Source of the DNA: an uncultured Bacteroides sp.
Lineage (GTDB): Bacteria > Bacteroidota > Bacteroidia > Bacteroidales > UBA932
Direction: 5' to 3'
Assembly: GCA_900546925.1 (NCBI GenBank)
Contig: UREV01000025.1
Coordinates: 1 to 27,270 of the forward strand
DNA: 27,270 nucleotides
Under the pieces are notes generated by a model. The model saw only the letters and a program-made list of their open reading frames with translations. It had not been told where the DNA came from and ran no database searches. Position numbers and translations under genes: made by a program. Numbering within the stretch: the stretch's first letter is position 1; each line of letters begins with the position of its first letter. This document shows positions 16,532 to 24,962 of the stretch, piece by piece.

Positions 16532-17371
16532 TTAATCATTGACCTGACTCTTCTTCGGAAAAAAGACTTTCATCGCGATGGACAGGCCGTGCATTATCGC
16601 GAAGATAAAGCCTTGACTGCGACAGTCATACAGAAACTGTTCCCGAGGCGGGCGTCCCTTCGGAGTGTGAAGGTAGCGCACTCTTTCTTTCAGGGAATAC
16701 GACCTGTCGCGCCATTTCGGAATGCCGGGGTTACGGTCGCAGACACAAAGGATCCCGGGGGCCACGACACGGACAACATTTGCCTTGGCGGCACGTACTC
16801 CATAATCGTAATCTCCGAAACTATGATGGTAGCGCTCTTCCAGATTACCCAAAATCTTGAAAACATGGGCCGGAATCAGCACCAGGTTTCCGTTGAATGT
16901 CTCGCACGGCACCGGAATGACCGGGTCCGGAACGACTATCTTGCCGGACACCTTCCGACCGCCATAACTGATATTGCCCTGCGCATCTTCCGCCGTCCCG
17001 ACGACTATCGCCCGGTCCCGAAGGAAAAGCGAGGTTTCCATAAGGCAGGCCAATGCCCCTTCTTTCATTATGGTATCGTCGTTCAGCCACAGGTAGAAGT
17101 CCTGGCCGTCCTCAGCCGCAGTTTTCCACGCGAGACGCATTCCCTGGTTCCAGAACAGATTTCCCTCGGAACGTATCACATGGGTCTGTGGGAACATTTC
17201 GGAAACAGCATCAGCTGTGCCGTCAGTACTCCCGTCATCTACCATGTACACGGAAAATGAATAATTCACGTCCGCCTTCATGGCATCTATCTGCTGATAG
17301 CAATTCTTCAGGCATTCGAGGGTTTTCACCTTCCTGTTGAACACTGTCAGAAGTATGGCAACTTTCTCCAT
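16532..17371 (-). CDS. Glycosyltransferase family 2
   Basis: A 279-residue GT-A glycosyltransferase. The N-terminus VAILLTVFNRK starts the nucleotide-sugar binding fold. DDGSTD lies at 45-50 and the metal-binding acidic motif is LNDDT at 96-100, after the NLFWNQGMRLAW segment common in rhamnosyltransferase-like GT2 proteins. No membrane helices are evident apart from a weakly hydrophobic C-terminus (FIFAIMHGLSIAMKVFF). Sugar and acceptor are unknown. Its ATG overlaps the lepA stop by one base (TAATG). Position in an operon with the DUF2723 protein suggests envelope or protein glycosylation. Confidence 0.88.
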   Translation of the reverse strand: MEKVAILLTVFNRKVKTLECLKNCYQQIDAMKADVNYSFSVYMVDDGSTDGTADAVSEMFPQTHVIRSEGNLFWNQGMRLAWKTAAEDGQDFYLWLNDDTIMKEGALACLMETSLFLRDRAIVVGTAEDAQGNISYGGRKVSGKIVVPDPVIPVPCETFNGNLVLIPAHVFKILGNLEERYHHSFGDYDYGVRAAKANVVRVVAPGILCVCDRNPGIPKWRDRSYSLKERVRYLHTPKGRPPREQFLYDCRSQGFIFAIMHGLSIAMKVFFPKKSQVND

Positions 17372-19161
17372 TATGAATCCAGTTTAAGGACAGCCATAAA
17401 CGCACTCTGCGGAACCTGCACGGTACCGATCTGACGCATACGTTTCTTTCCTTCCTTCTGCTTCTCCAAGAGCTTTCTCTTACGGGTGACGTCACCTCCG
17501 TAACACTTGGCAGTCACGTCTTTACGAACCTGGCGTACTGTCTCACGGGCGATGATTTTCGCACCGATTGCAGCCTGGATGGCGATATCGAACTGCTGAC
17601 GAGGGATGAGATCTTTAAGTTTCAGACAAATCTTACGTCCGAAGTCATAAGCCCTGTCCTCATGGATAAGTGTAGAAAGCGCATCAGCAGGGTCGCCGTT
17701 AAGCAGGATATCCAGTTTTACGAGTCTTGCAGGTCTGTAGCCCTTTATGTGATAATCGAATGAGGCATATCCCTTGGAAATGGTCTTCAACTTGTCATAG
17801 AAGTCGAATACGATTTCCGAGAGCGGCATCTCGTATGTCAGCTCCACGCGGTCAGCTGTGATATAGTGCTCACCCATAAGGGTTCCGCGCTTTTCGATGC
17901 AGAGTTTCATCACCGGCCCATAGAATTCGGTATTGGTGATTATCTGCGCCCTGATATATGGTTCTTCGATATGGTCAATGAGAGTAGGCGCCGGAAGTCC
18001 GGAAGGGTTGTGAACATCGATAACCTCACCTTTCGAGGTGTACACCTTGTAGGAAACGTTCGGCACGGTCGTGATGACGTCCATGTTGAACTCTCTGAAG
18101 AGACGCTCCTGAACGATTTCCAGATGGAGAAGTCCGAGGAAACCGCAGCGGAAACCGAAACCGAGAGCCATGGAAGACTCCGGCTCATAGACAAACGACG
18201 CATCGTTCAGCTGGAATTTCTCCAAAGTAGAACGGAGTTCCTCGTATTTGTCCGCCTGCACAGGATACATACCGGCGAAAAGCATAGGCTTGACCTCCTC
18301 GAATCCCGCAATGGCTTCTTTACAAGGGTTTTCCACATGGGTGATGGTATCACCCACCTTTACCTCGGAGGCGGTTTTGATTCCGGAAATGATATATCCT
18401 ACATTGCCACAGCTGATTTCATCAGTCGGGCTGAGTTTCATCTTCAGAACTCCGATTTCATCTGCCACATATTCCTGTCCTGTGTTGAAGAATTTAACCT
18501 TTTCTCCGGCACGGATGGAACCGTTCTTAATCTTGAAATATGCGATAATACCTCTGAATGAGTTAAATACAGAGTCGAAAATCAATGCCTGCAGCGGAGC
18601 ATCAGGGTCTCCCTGAGGAGCAGGGATTTTCTCGACGATGGCATCCAGCAGAGGAGCTACACCGAAACCGGTTCTTGCAGAGACCTGGTATACCTCTTCA
18701 GGTTTGCATCCGAGAAGTTCGCAGACCTCGTCAGTCACCACATCAGGACGTGCGGCATCCATATCCACCTTATTCAGGACAGGGATGATTTCCAGACCAT
18801 GCTCTATAGCCTGATACAGGTTGGAAATGGTCTGAGCCTGAACGCCTTGCGTAGCATCCACCACAAGCAGCGCACCCTCACAGGAAGCTATGGAACGGGA
18901 CACCTCGTAAGAAAAATCCACATGTCCCGGAGTATCGATAAGATTCAGGACATATTTCTCTCCCTTATAGTTGTAATCCATCTGAATCGCATGGCTCTTG
19001 ATAGTGATACCTTTCTCTCTTTCCAAGTCCATGTCATCCAGGACCTGGTTCTCCATCTCCCTCTCTCCAAGAGTCTGGGTAAGTTCTATCAACCTGTCCG
19101 CAAGAGTACTCTTGCCATGGTCGATATGTGCGATAATACAGAAATTCCTAATATTCTTCAT
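17371..19161 (-). CDS. lepA: Elongation factor 4 (LepA), ribosome back-translocating GTPase
   Basis: A 596-residue translational GTPase of full family length. The G domain shows AHIDHGKSTLADRL (P-loop), the switch region KGITIKSHAI, DTPGHVDFSYEVSRS and NKVDMDAARP. Downstream are EF-G-like domains and the unique C-terminal domain with YHIKGYRPARLVKLDILLNG, KRKLLEKQKEGKKRM and the terminal VPQSAFMAVLKLD. It acts on ribosomes with stalled or mistranslocated tRNAs and may assist ribosome assembly. It starts 5 nt after the DUF2723 gene, so translation of the two is probably linked. Confidence 0.97.
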   Translation of the reverse strand: MKNIRNFCIIAHIDHGKSTLADRLIELTQTLGEREMENQVLDDMDLEREKGITIKSHAIQMDYNYKGEKYVLNLIDTPGHVDFSYEVSRSIASCEGALLVVDATQGVQAQTISNLYQAIEHGLEIIPVLNKVDMDAARPDVVTDEVCELLGCKPEEVYQVSARTGFGVAPLLDAIVEKIPAPQGDPDAPLQALIFDSVFNSFRGIIAYFKIKNGSIRAGEKVKFFNTGQEYVADEIGVLKMKLSPTDEISCGNVGYIISGIKTASEVKVGDTITHVENPCKEAIAGFEEVKPMLFAGMYPVQADKYEELRSTLEKFQLNDASFVYEPESSMALGFGFRCGFLGLLHLEIVQERLFREFNMDVITTVPNVSYKVYTSKGEVIDVHNPSGLPAPTLIDHIEEPYIRAQIITNTEFYGPVMKLCIEKRGTLMGEHYITADRVELTYEMPLSEIVFDFYDKLKTISKGYASFDYHIKGYRPARLVKLDILLNGDPADALSTLIHEDRAYDFGRKICLKLKDLIPRQQFDIAIQAAIGAKIIARETVRQVRKDVTAKCYGGDVTRKRKLLEKQKEGKKRMRQIGTVQVPQSAFMAVLKLDS

Positions 19162-19166
19162 ATATT

Positions 19167-22100
19167 TTATTTGCTTGATGATGAATCCGTTACATCCTCA
19201 TCTTCGTCGAGACCCGTATAGTCGAATCCTGCAGCCTTGGCTCCTGCCTGAAGCACATTGACAAGACCTGACTTTAACGCACCTGACACTTCCTTGTCTC
19301 CACCTTTCTCCAGTTCATCGATGAGATAGTAAAGGAACTGGCATGCAGTCTCGAAATCAGTGGAGTCATAATCGTAGAAATCCAAGTAGAAATCAGCGGT
19401 CTTAAGCAACTCTTCTCCGAGCTGTTTACCCAATGCCTTGGCTTTTTCCGGCTGACCGACAGCGAAATAGTCAGTCACCATATTCACTACCATATAGTCA
19501 TTGCTGGTGAATGACAGCGGAATAGACTCAAGCGGCCAGACGTCTGAAGGCATTGACTCCTGACACTTGTCGAGGACTTTCAGAGCCCTTTCCTTGTCAC
19601 CGGCCTTTATCAATGAATTGGCAGTGGAAACGAAAATCTCGCGCTGAGGCAGAACTCCGAGGAAGGTGTAATAGTTCTGATAATCCACATCATAGTCGTT
19701 TCTGCGGATATCATCCCATGTATAGACATTCATCACCTTGTTATACAACTCGTCCACATCCACGAGACCCGGTTCTGTAGAGCTGATCTTATTCTTGAAC
19801 GGCACAAGTTTGCTCGAATATCCCTCATACATGAGGTAATTCTTTATGCCAATGTTAATGTCACCGCCCTGGCTCAAGAAGTTGATAGGCCTGTCCCACT
19901 GATAATTAGACAACAAATCCAGCAAGAACAGTTCGCACTTCGTAAGATAGCTCTTGTTCTTAGGTATTTCCAGAACTATCTGGTCAGGAACCATATCAGC
20001 AAACTTAGGACTTACTATGCCTGACTTGATGGCGTTTTCCTTGTTAACAGGAATGCTCATCTTCCTGGACATGATATAATCCACAGTATTTCCGTTCTCC
20101 AGTACAAGTTTCGCATCAGGATGCTTGAATACGCGCATTACATCGGCGATAGGCACGACCTTATTATCTGTATCATAAATATATATGATATCATTGGTAC
20201 CATAAAGATACTGCTTCACACCGACAGTCAGAGGCAGCGGTTTGGACTCGTTGCAGGCATATTTCATCTGACCGATATGCCAGTCAGTACCGAGAAGCGA
20301 AGTGTTGCAGATGCGGACATCTGTACGTACGCTCTCCACTTCCTGGGCATACCAGAGAGGGAAGGTATCGTTGTCACCGTGAGTAATGAGGATGCCCTGT
20401 TCGCCCACAGAATTCAGATAGTTCTTCGCCATTTCGACGGCTGTCTTCCTGTTATGTCTGTTGTGGTCGTCCCAGTTTTCTTCCGCCATGAGGGCCGGTA
20501 CGCAGAGGCAGGCCAATGCGAATACGCCGGCTGTGGCAGCAGGATATTTTTCCTTCATTTTTCCGCCAATCCACTCATACAGAGCCATCATTCCGAATCC
20601 AATCCATATCGCGAAGGCATAGAACGAACCCGCATAAGCGTAATCACGTTCACGTACCTGATAAGGAGACTGGTTCAGATACATCACGATAGCGATACCT
20701 GTCATGAAGAAGAACAGGAATGTAAGCCAACATCCCCTCTTGTCTCTTTCGAACTGGAAGAACAATCCCATAATTCCCAAGATGAGAGGCAGGAGATAGT
20801 AATGGTTCTTTCCCTTGTTGTTCTTCAGTACCTCAGGCGCTTTGCTCTGGTCACCGAGGCGAATTTCATCGATAGGTTTGATGCCGCACTCCCAGTTTCC
20901 ATAGAAAATGTTGCCCGGGCTTGGGCTATGGATATCGTTCTGTCTTCCGGCGAAATTCCACATGAAATATCTCCAATACATCCAATTCATCTGGAAATCG
21001 AAGAAGAAATTCAAGTTCGCCCAGAAGGATGGTTTACGGGCATCCGCACCAGGTACGACACGTCCCTTTCCACCTGTATAAGACTCGTAGAATTTCACGA
21101 ATCTCTGGTCCCCTCCGTTCCACATTCTCGGGAACAGCATCTTGCCTGAAGACTCATATACAGGCTCTGACGGAGCATCCACATGCTCATATTTTCCGTT
21201 CACAGGGGCCCAATATTTCTTGGTTTCCAAGTGATATGGCGCACCATAATACTGGCCGTATAAAATCGGCGTAGAACCATACTGCTCACGGGACAGATAA
21301 CGCACGAGAGTAAAGGCATTGTCCGGCTGATACTCGTTGGTAGGAGGCATCACGTTAGAACGGATAATCACGATAGCGAATACCGAGAATCCAATAACGA
21401 TAGTGGTGAAGCTCAGCAACACTGTGTTCCAGAATGCTTTACCGCGTTTGTAAGTCCAGAACGCTCCCCAGAAACAAAGTCCGAGAAGGGCGAGCATAAA
21501 GAATGTGGCGCCGGTGTTATATCCAAGTCCGAAGACATTGACAAACAACAAATCAGCGTAAGCGGCCCATTTCGGCAGGAACGGAATTATCACGAACAGC
21601 AACAACGCCAGGATAACCACCGAAACCATGAAGATTTTCACATACTCCGCGAAAGTATAATGTCCGTCCTCGCGTTTTCTGTAATAGAACATGAACACGA
21701 GCACCGGAATCGTAAGCAAGTTAAGCAGATGCACTCCGATGGAAAGTCCCATCAGGAATGAAATCAGCAGAATCCATCTGTTCGCATAAGGGCTGTCGGC
21801 CTGGTCATACCATTTCGTCATGGCCCAGACTACCAATGCGGTAAAGAGCGATGACATGGCATAAACTTCGCCTTCGACTGCCGAGAACCAGAAAGTATCT
21901 GAGAAGCAGTAGGCCAATGCTCCTACGCATCCGCTGCCTATGACTGCAATAGCTTCACCTACAGTGTAATCCGCAACATTTTTCTTTCCCGTAAGACGCT
22001 TTGCGAAGAAAATGATCGTAAGGTACAGCAGGAAGATAGTCGCCGCAGAGCACAACGCGCTCATGACATTGACAGAAACAGCGACATTCTCGGGTCCGAC

Positions 22101-22307
22101 GAACATGGTGAAGAACCTCGCAATGAGCTGGAACACAGGGTTTCCTGGGGGATGGCCCACTTCCAGTTTGTATGACGATGCAATAAATTCTCCGCAGTCC
22201 CAGAACGAGGCTGTAGATTCGATAGTGGAAAGATATGTGAACGCCGCAATCACGAAAACCACGACGGACGCGATATTATTCCAAAGCCTGAATTTTTTCT
22301 TATCCAT
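19167..22307 (-). CDS. DUF2723 (TMEM260-like) multi-pass membrane protein, putative GT-C glycosyltransferase
   Basis: A 1046-residue protein with about a dozen hydrophobic helices in the first 620 residues and a large soluble C-terminal part. The N-terminal signature STIESTASFWDCGEFIASS, followed by LEVGHPPGNP, is diagnostic of DUF2723. A second landmark is QSPYQVRERDYAYAGSFY, and MAEENWDDHNRH precedes the extracytoplasmic region with THGDNDTFPLWYAQ. The eukaryotic relative TMEM260 is a protein O-mannosyltransferase. Bacteroidota O-glycosylate many exported proteins, so this could be a glycosyltransferase using a lipid-linked sugar, but that is inference. It heads the operon with lepA, GT2, menA and nitroreductase. 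Confidence 0.85.
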   Translation of the reverse strand: MDKKKFRLWNNIASVVVFVIAAFTYLSTIESTASFWDCGEFIASSYKLEVGHPPGNPVFQLIARFFTMFVGPENVAVSVNVMSALCSAATIFLLYLTIIFFAKRLTGKKNVADYTVGEAIAVIGSGCVGALAYCFSDTFWFSAVEGEVYAMSSLFTALVVWAMTKWYDQADSPYANRWILLISFLMGLSIGVHLLNLLTIPVLVFMFYYRKREDGHYTFAEYVKIFMVSVVILALLLFVIIPFLPKWAAYADLLFVNVFGLGYNTGATFFMLALLGLCFWGAFWTYKRGKAFWNTVLLSFTTIVIGFSVFAIVIIRSNVMPPTNEYQPDNAFTLVRYLSREQYGSTPILYGQYYGAPYHLETKKYWAPVNGKYEHVDAPSEPVYESSGKMLFPRMWNGGDQRFVKFYESYTGGKGRVVPGADARKPSFWANLNFFFDFQMNWMYWRYFMWNFAGRQNDIHSPSPGNIFYGNWECGIKPIDEIRLGDQSKAPEVLKNNKGKNHYYLLPLILGIMGLFFQFERDKRGCWLTFLFFFMTGIAIVMYLNQSPYQVRERDYAYAGSFYAFAIWIGFGMMALYEWIGGKMKEKYPAATAGVFALACLCVPALMAEENWDDHNRHNRKTAVEMAKNYLNSVGEQGILITHGDNDTFPLWYAQEVESVRTDVRICNTSLLGTDWHIGQMKYACNESKPLPLTVGVKQYLYGTNDIIYIYDTDNKVVPIADVMRVFKHPDAKLVLENGNTVDYIMSRKMSIPVNKENAIKSGIVSPKFADMVPDQIVLEIPKNKSYLTKCELFLLDLLSNYQWDRPINFLSQGGDINIGIKNYLMYEGYSSKLVPFKNKISSTEPGLVDVDELYNKVMNVYTWDDIRRNDYDVDYQNYYTFLGVLPQREIFVSTANSLIKAGDKERALKVLDKCQESMPSDVWPLESIPLSFTSNDYMVVNMVTDYFAVGQPEKAKALGKQLGEELLKTADFYLDFYDYDSTDFETACQFLYYLIDELEKGGDKEVSGALKSGLVNVLQAGAKAAGFDYTGLDEDEDVTDSSSSK

Positions 22308-22350
22308 TCTTTTTTAATATTTCCTTATTTTTCCAATTCCCATAAAAAGA

Positions 22351-22358
22351 CAAATATA
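22351..22358 (-). promoter_or_regulatory. -7 element for the DUF2723-lepA operon
   Basis: On the minus strand the sequence is TATATTTG, matching TAnnTTTG. A TTTG at 22383-22380, 21 nt upstream, can act as the -33 element. The predicted transcript begins near 22345, about 40 nt before the ATG. Confidence 0.6.
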
Positions 22359-22371
22359 CGAAGAGATTCGC

Positions 22372-22379
22372 TATCTTTG
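22372..22379 (+). promoter_or_regulatory. -7 element for the SUI1-DUF4271 operon
   Basis: TATCTTTG matches TAnnTTTG and predicts transcription from about 22384-22387. This favours the ATG at 22399 over the GTG at 22390 as the start of the next gene. It overlaps the divergent promoter through the palindrome TTTGCAAA (22376-22383). Confidence 0.65.
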
Positions 22380-22398
22380 CAAAAAAGAAGTGTCGAAA

Positions 22399-22743
22399 AT
22401 GGCAGATAATGATTGGAAACAGCGTCTTGGAGTAGTGTATTCCACGAACCCGGACTTTAAATATGAGCAATCCGATGAGGCTGAGGCAGAGACCTTGGCT
22501 CCGGAGAAACAGAAACTGACGGTAACCATCGACAGACGTTGCCGTGCGGGAAAACAAGTCACATTGGTAACAGGTTTCGTCGGCAGCGAGGCTGATCTCA
22601 AAGAACTCGGCAAGACGCTGAAAGTCAAATGCGGAGTCGGAGGCACTGCCAAAGACGGCGAAATTACCATTCAGGGAGACCTGCGCGACAAAGTCACCGC
22701 CCTCCTGTGCTCCCTCGGATACAAGGCCAAACGCGGGAACTGA
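22399..22743 (+). CDS. SUI1/eIF1-like translation factor (YciH family)
   Basis: A protein of 114 residues from the ATG at 22399. The C-terminal two thirds match the SUI1 fold: LTVTIDRRCRAGKQVTLVTGF, then ELGKTLKVKCGVGGTAKDGEI and IQGDLRDKV, with the family's characteristic KCGVGG loop. The N-terminal 35 residues are acidic and variable. In eukaryotes eIF1 helps select the start codon; the bacterial relative YciH has been linked to discrimination of initiation complexes, but its role in Bacteroidota is unsettled. A GTG at 22390 would add three residues but leave almost no leader from the predicted promoter. The DUF4271 gene begins 2 nt after its stop. Confidence 0.88.
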   Translation: MADNDWKQRLGVVYSTNPDFKYEQSDEAEAETLAPEKQKLTVTIDRRCRAGKQVTLVTGFVGSEADLKELGKTLKVKCGVGGTAKDGEITIQGDLRDKVTALLCSLGYKAKRGN

Positions 22744-22745
22744 CC

Positions 22746-23513
22746 ATGCCTACCATCTCTTCAGAGCTGATTTCTGCGGACACCCTCCAAATCGGACGCG
22801 CCTGTGACGCCTTCGCGGAAGGGGACCTGCTCCTGCCTGTCGCCGGTTCGGATATTGCGGTTCAGGCCAATGCCGATGTATGGAGTACTTCCACGTTGAA
22901 CACCGGCATGACTGCCCTGTGCATCATCCTTCTCATAATTTTTTTGAGAAGGCTAATCACTGTCATGCCGCATATTCTGACAGGGCTGCTCCGATACAAG
23001 AAACTGGTCAGTCTCGAAGACAACATGAGATTAAGCAGGGAACGTGACTCTGTGGCCACCATCTGCATCCCCACTATCATGATAAGCGTATCCCGGCTGG
23101 ACATAATCCATGCGGACTTTCTCATGGAACTGACCCCGGGAATGAAGACATTGGCCATAATGGTCATGATAGCAGGTTTCATACTGCTCAGAAGTCTGCT
23201 CATCTTGTGTTTTCCGGAACGAAAATTCAGAAACGACTCATGCAGAATTAGCAACAAGGCAGGTTATGACTTCCTGATAGTCACCACTGTATGTTATTTG
23301 CTTCTAGTACTGCTCGGCTCTTTCTCACAAGGCTGTTTCGAGTTCGCACATAAGGCATCTTATTACGTCACAGGATTCCTTTGGGGACTTTATTTAATAC
23401 GTAAAACACAGATAATGGACACAATCGATGGTCAATTCACCGCTTTTTTGTACCTTTGCACCGTTGAAATTATACCGGCAGGGTTGTTGGTTGCTTCGAT
23501 TGTTTATTTGTAA
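22746..23513 (+). CDS. DUF4271 membrane protein
   Basis: A 255-residue membrane protein with about six hydrophobic segments (for example TALCIILLIIFLRRL near 55-70, TLAIMVMIAGFILLRSLLIL and FLIVTTVCYLLLVLLGSF). The roughly 50 N-terminal residues are polar. It is recognised mainly from its position immediately before hemD, a conserved Bacteroidota arrangement for DUF4271. No enzymatic motif is visible and no function is known. A longer frame exists upstream, but the ATG at 22746, 2 nt after the SUI1 gene, is the natural start; the extra 39 codons would overlap the SUI1 gene out of frame. Confidence 0.75.
   Translation: MPTISSELISADTLQIGRACDAFAEGDLLLPVAGSDIAVQANADVWSTSTLNTGMTALCIILLIIFLRRLITVMPHILTGLLRYKKLVSLEDNMRLSRERDSVATICIPTIMISVSRLDIIHADFLMELTPGMKTLAIMVMIAGFILLRSLLILCFPERKFRNDSCRISNKAGYDFLIVTTVCYLLLVLLGSFSQGCFEFAHKASYYVTGFLWGLYLIRKTQIMDTIDGQFTAFLYLCTVEIIPAGLLVASIVYL
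23451..23458 (+). promoter_or_regulatory. Internal -7 element for hemD
   Basis: TACCTTTG, followed by CACC, is a perfect TAnnTTTG match inside the end of the DUF4271 gene, about 65 nt before the hemD ATG. No TTTG is visible at the usual -33 distance. It would give hemD-rnpA-yidD a promoter of their own. Confidence 0.45.
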
Positions 23514-23521
23514 AAGAGAAT

Positions 23522-24265
23522 ATGTCCATTAAAAAGATTTTGATCTCTCAGGAGACCCCGATGAACGTTGCTCCTTATGAGACCATTAAAGAGAAATTCG
23601 GCGTACAGATCGATTTCATGCCGTTTTTTCTTATCGAGCCTTTGACATCGAGAGAATTCAGAGCGCAGAGAATCAATATACTTGATTACACAGCGATAGT
23701 TTTTTCCGCCAGACATACTATAGACGCTTTCTTCCAGTTGTGTGAAGAACTTAGGGTGAAAGTTCCTGAGACTATGAAATATTTCTGCACAAGCGAGGCT
23801 GTGGCCATGTACTTGCAGAAGCATATTGTCTTCAGGAAACGCAAGATTTTCTACGGCAACGGCACACCGTCTTCTGTCATTGAACAGATCGGGACCAAAC
23901 ATGCCGGCGAGAAATTCCTCTTGACGACATCAGACACGAATAACGATGCCCTCAAGAAATTGTTCGACGCACAGAAACTCGATTACACATCAGCCGTTTT
24001 CGTAAAATCTGTTCCACAGGATCTGAAAGGCATTGATCTCCAGTCTTATGACATGGCTGTAGTTTATAATCCGGCAGACATCAAGTCACTTTTCGAGAAT
24101 TTCCCTGACTTCAAGCCGGAGAATCTCAAGTTCGTGACTTTCGGCAAGCTGATTGTAAATGCCATGGAGGAAGCAGGTCTGCCTATCGAAATCAAGGCAC
24201 CTACACCAGAGGCTCCTTCAGTTGCAAGAGCACTGGAACTTTATCTCGAATCACACAACGGATAA
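23522..24265 (+). CDS. hemD: Uroporphyrinogen-III synthase (HemD family)
   Basis: A 247-residue protein with the two-lobed HemD layout. The N-terminal lobe starts KKILISQETP and includes NILDYTAIVFSARHTIDAFF; the C-terminal lobe contains FLLTTSDTNNDALKKLF, YDMAVVYNPADIKSLFENFP and the closing VTFGKLIVNAMEEAGL. HemD converts hydroxymethylbilane to uroporphyrinogen III with inversion of ring D. Sequence conservation in this family is weak, so the call rests on this pattern and on its position after DUF4271 and before rnpA. Many gut Bacteroidales have incomplete haem pathways, so activity should not be assumed. Confidence 0.78.
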   Translation: MSIKKILISQETPMNVAPYETIKEKFGVQIDFMPFFLIEPLTSREFRAQRINILDYTAIVFSARHTIDAFFQLCEELRVKVPETMKYFCTSEAVAMYLQKHIVFRKRKIFYGNGTPSSVIEQIGTKHAGEKFLLTTSDTNNDALKKLFDAQKLDYTSAVFVKSVPQDLKGIDLQSYDMAVVYNPADIKSLFENFPDFKPENLKFVTFGKLIVNAMEEAGLPIEIKAPTPEAPSVARALELYLESHNG

Positions 24266-24277
24266 TATTCCCTTTTT

Positions 24278-24700
24278 ATGGGAGACGAAGTTCGTAATAC
24301 ATTGAAAAAGCAGGAAAGGCTATCATCAGGAATAAGCCTTTCCCGCCTTTTTGCGTCCGGACATTACGGGACTTCCGATTTTATCCGATATTGTTTCTTC
24401 ACGGGCAACGGACTGACATTCAACAGGATAGTGGTCTCCGTCCCGAAACGCATTTTCAAGCGGGCCGTAAAACGCAACTTGTTCAAGCGCCGTATCCGAG
24501 AGGCCTATCGTACATCCAAGACCTTATTGCCTGTTTCTGCCGAGAATGGCGGCACAGATATCCTGTTTATCTACAATACGAAGGAACTTAAAGATTTCCA
24601 GGCCGTTACAACCGCGGTTAGGGCAGCATTGACAAATATCGCAGCGAAGGTTGCGGTTCCTGCGGCGAACCCGATATCAGAAACAGCGACCGAAGAATGA
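24278..24700 (+). CDS. rnpA: Ribonuclease P protein component
   Basis: A 140-residue basic protein. The diagnostic RNR-type motif is KRAVKRNLFKRRIREAYR, preceded by ISLSRLFASG and RIVVSVPKRIFK, and followed by DILFIYNTKELKDF. It is the protein subunit that helps the catalytic RNA (RnpB) remove 5' leaders from pre-tRNAs. A C-terminal extension rich in Ala and Glu follows the fold. It lies 12 nt after hemD, not beside rpmH as in many other phyla, which is the usual Bacteroidota order. Its stop overlaps the yidD start by 4 nt (ATGA). Confidence 0.95.
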   Translation: MGDEVRNTLKKQERLSSGISLSRLFASGHYGTSDFIRYCFFTGNGLTFNRIVVSVPKRIFKRAVKRNLFKRRIREAYRTSKTLLPVSAENGGTDILFIYNTKELKDFQAVTTAVRAALTNIAAKVAVPAANPISETATEE

Positions 24701-24954
24701 AAGACGACAGCCCGCATAGTTTCAGAAGCATTTTAAAGAGAATCAGCATATTCCCTTTCGTCGTTCTCATCAAGTTCTACCGGGTCTGCATTTCACCTTA
24801 CAAACCACCGACCTGCAGGTTCACTCCCACATGTTCCGAATATGCATTGGAGGCTTTCCGCAAATGGGGGCCATTCAAGGGGCTGTACCTAACTGTCAGA
24901 CGACTTCTGCGTTGTCATCCGTGGGGCGGTTCCGGTTATGATCCAGTGCCTTAA
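24697..24954 (+). CDS. yidD: Membrane protein insertion efficiency factor YidD
   Basis: An 85-residue small protein with the full family signature: an amphipathic N-terminus (FPFVVLIKFYRVCISPY), CRFTPTCSEYALEAFRKWG in the middle and RRLLRCHPWGGSGYDPVP at the C-terminus. The three conserved Cys (CRFTPTC and RCHPWG) are present. It associates with the inner membrane and aids YidC-dependent insertion. Translation is coupled to rnpA by the ATGA overlap. An MITE copy begins 8 nt after its stop and may supply the 3' end of the operon transcript. Confidence 0.95.
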   Translation: MKDDSPHSFRSILKRISIFPFVVLIKFYRVCISPYKPPTCRFTPTCSEYALEAFRKWGPFKGLYLTVRRLLRCHPWGGSGYDPVP

Positions 24955-24962
24955 GCTTACAG

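Noticed and set aside
17866..18561. 231-codon plus-strand open frame inside lepA
   Set aside because: It is antisense to highly conserved lepA sequence, with no family resemblance or start context.
20121..21149. 342-codon plus-strand open frame inside the DUF2723 gene
   Set aside because: It is antisense to a clear 1046-residue membrane protein. Its composition (His-, Arg- and Ser-rich) is what the complementary strand of coding DNA yields.
22390..22392. GTG at 22390 as the start of the SUI1-like gene
   Set aside because: The promoter-like box ending at 22379 would leave only a few bases of leader, and the ATG at 22399 retains the whole conserved domain.
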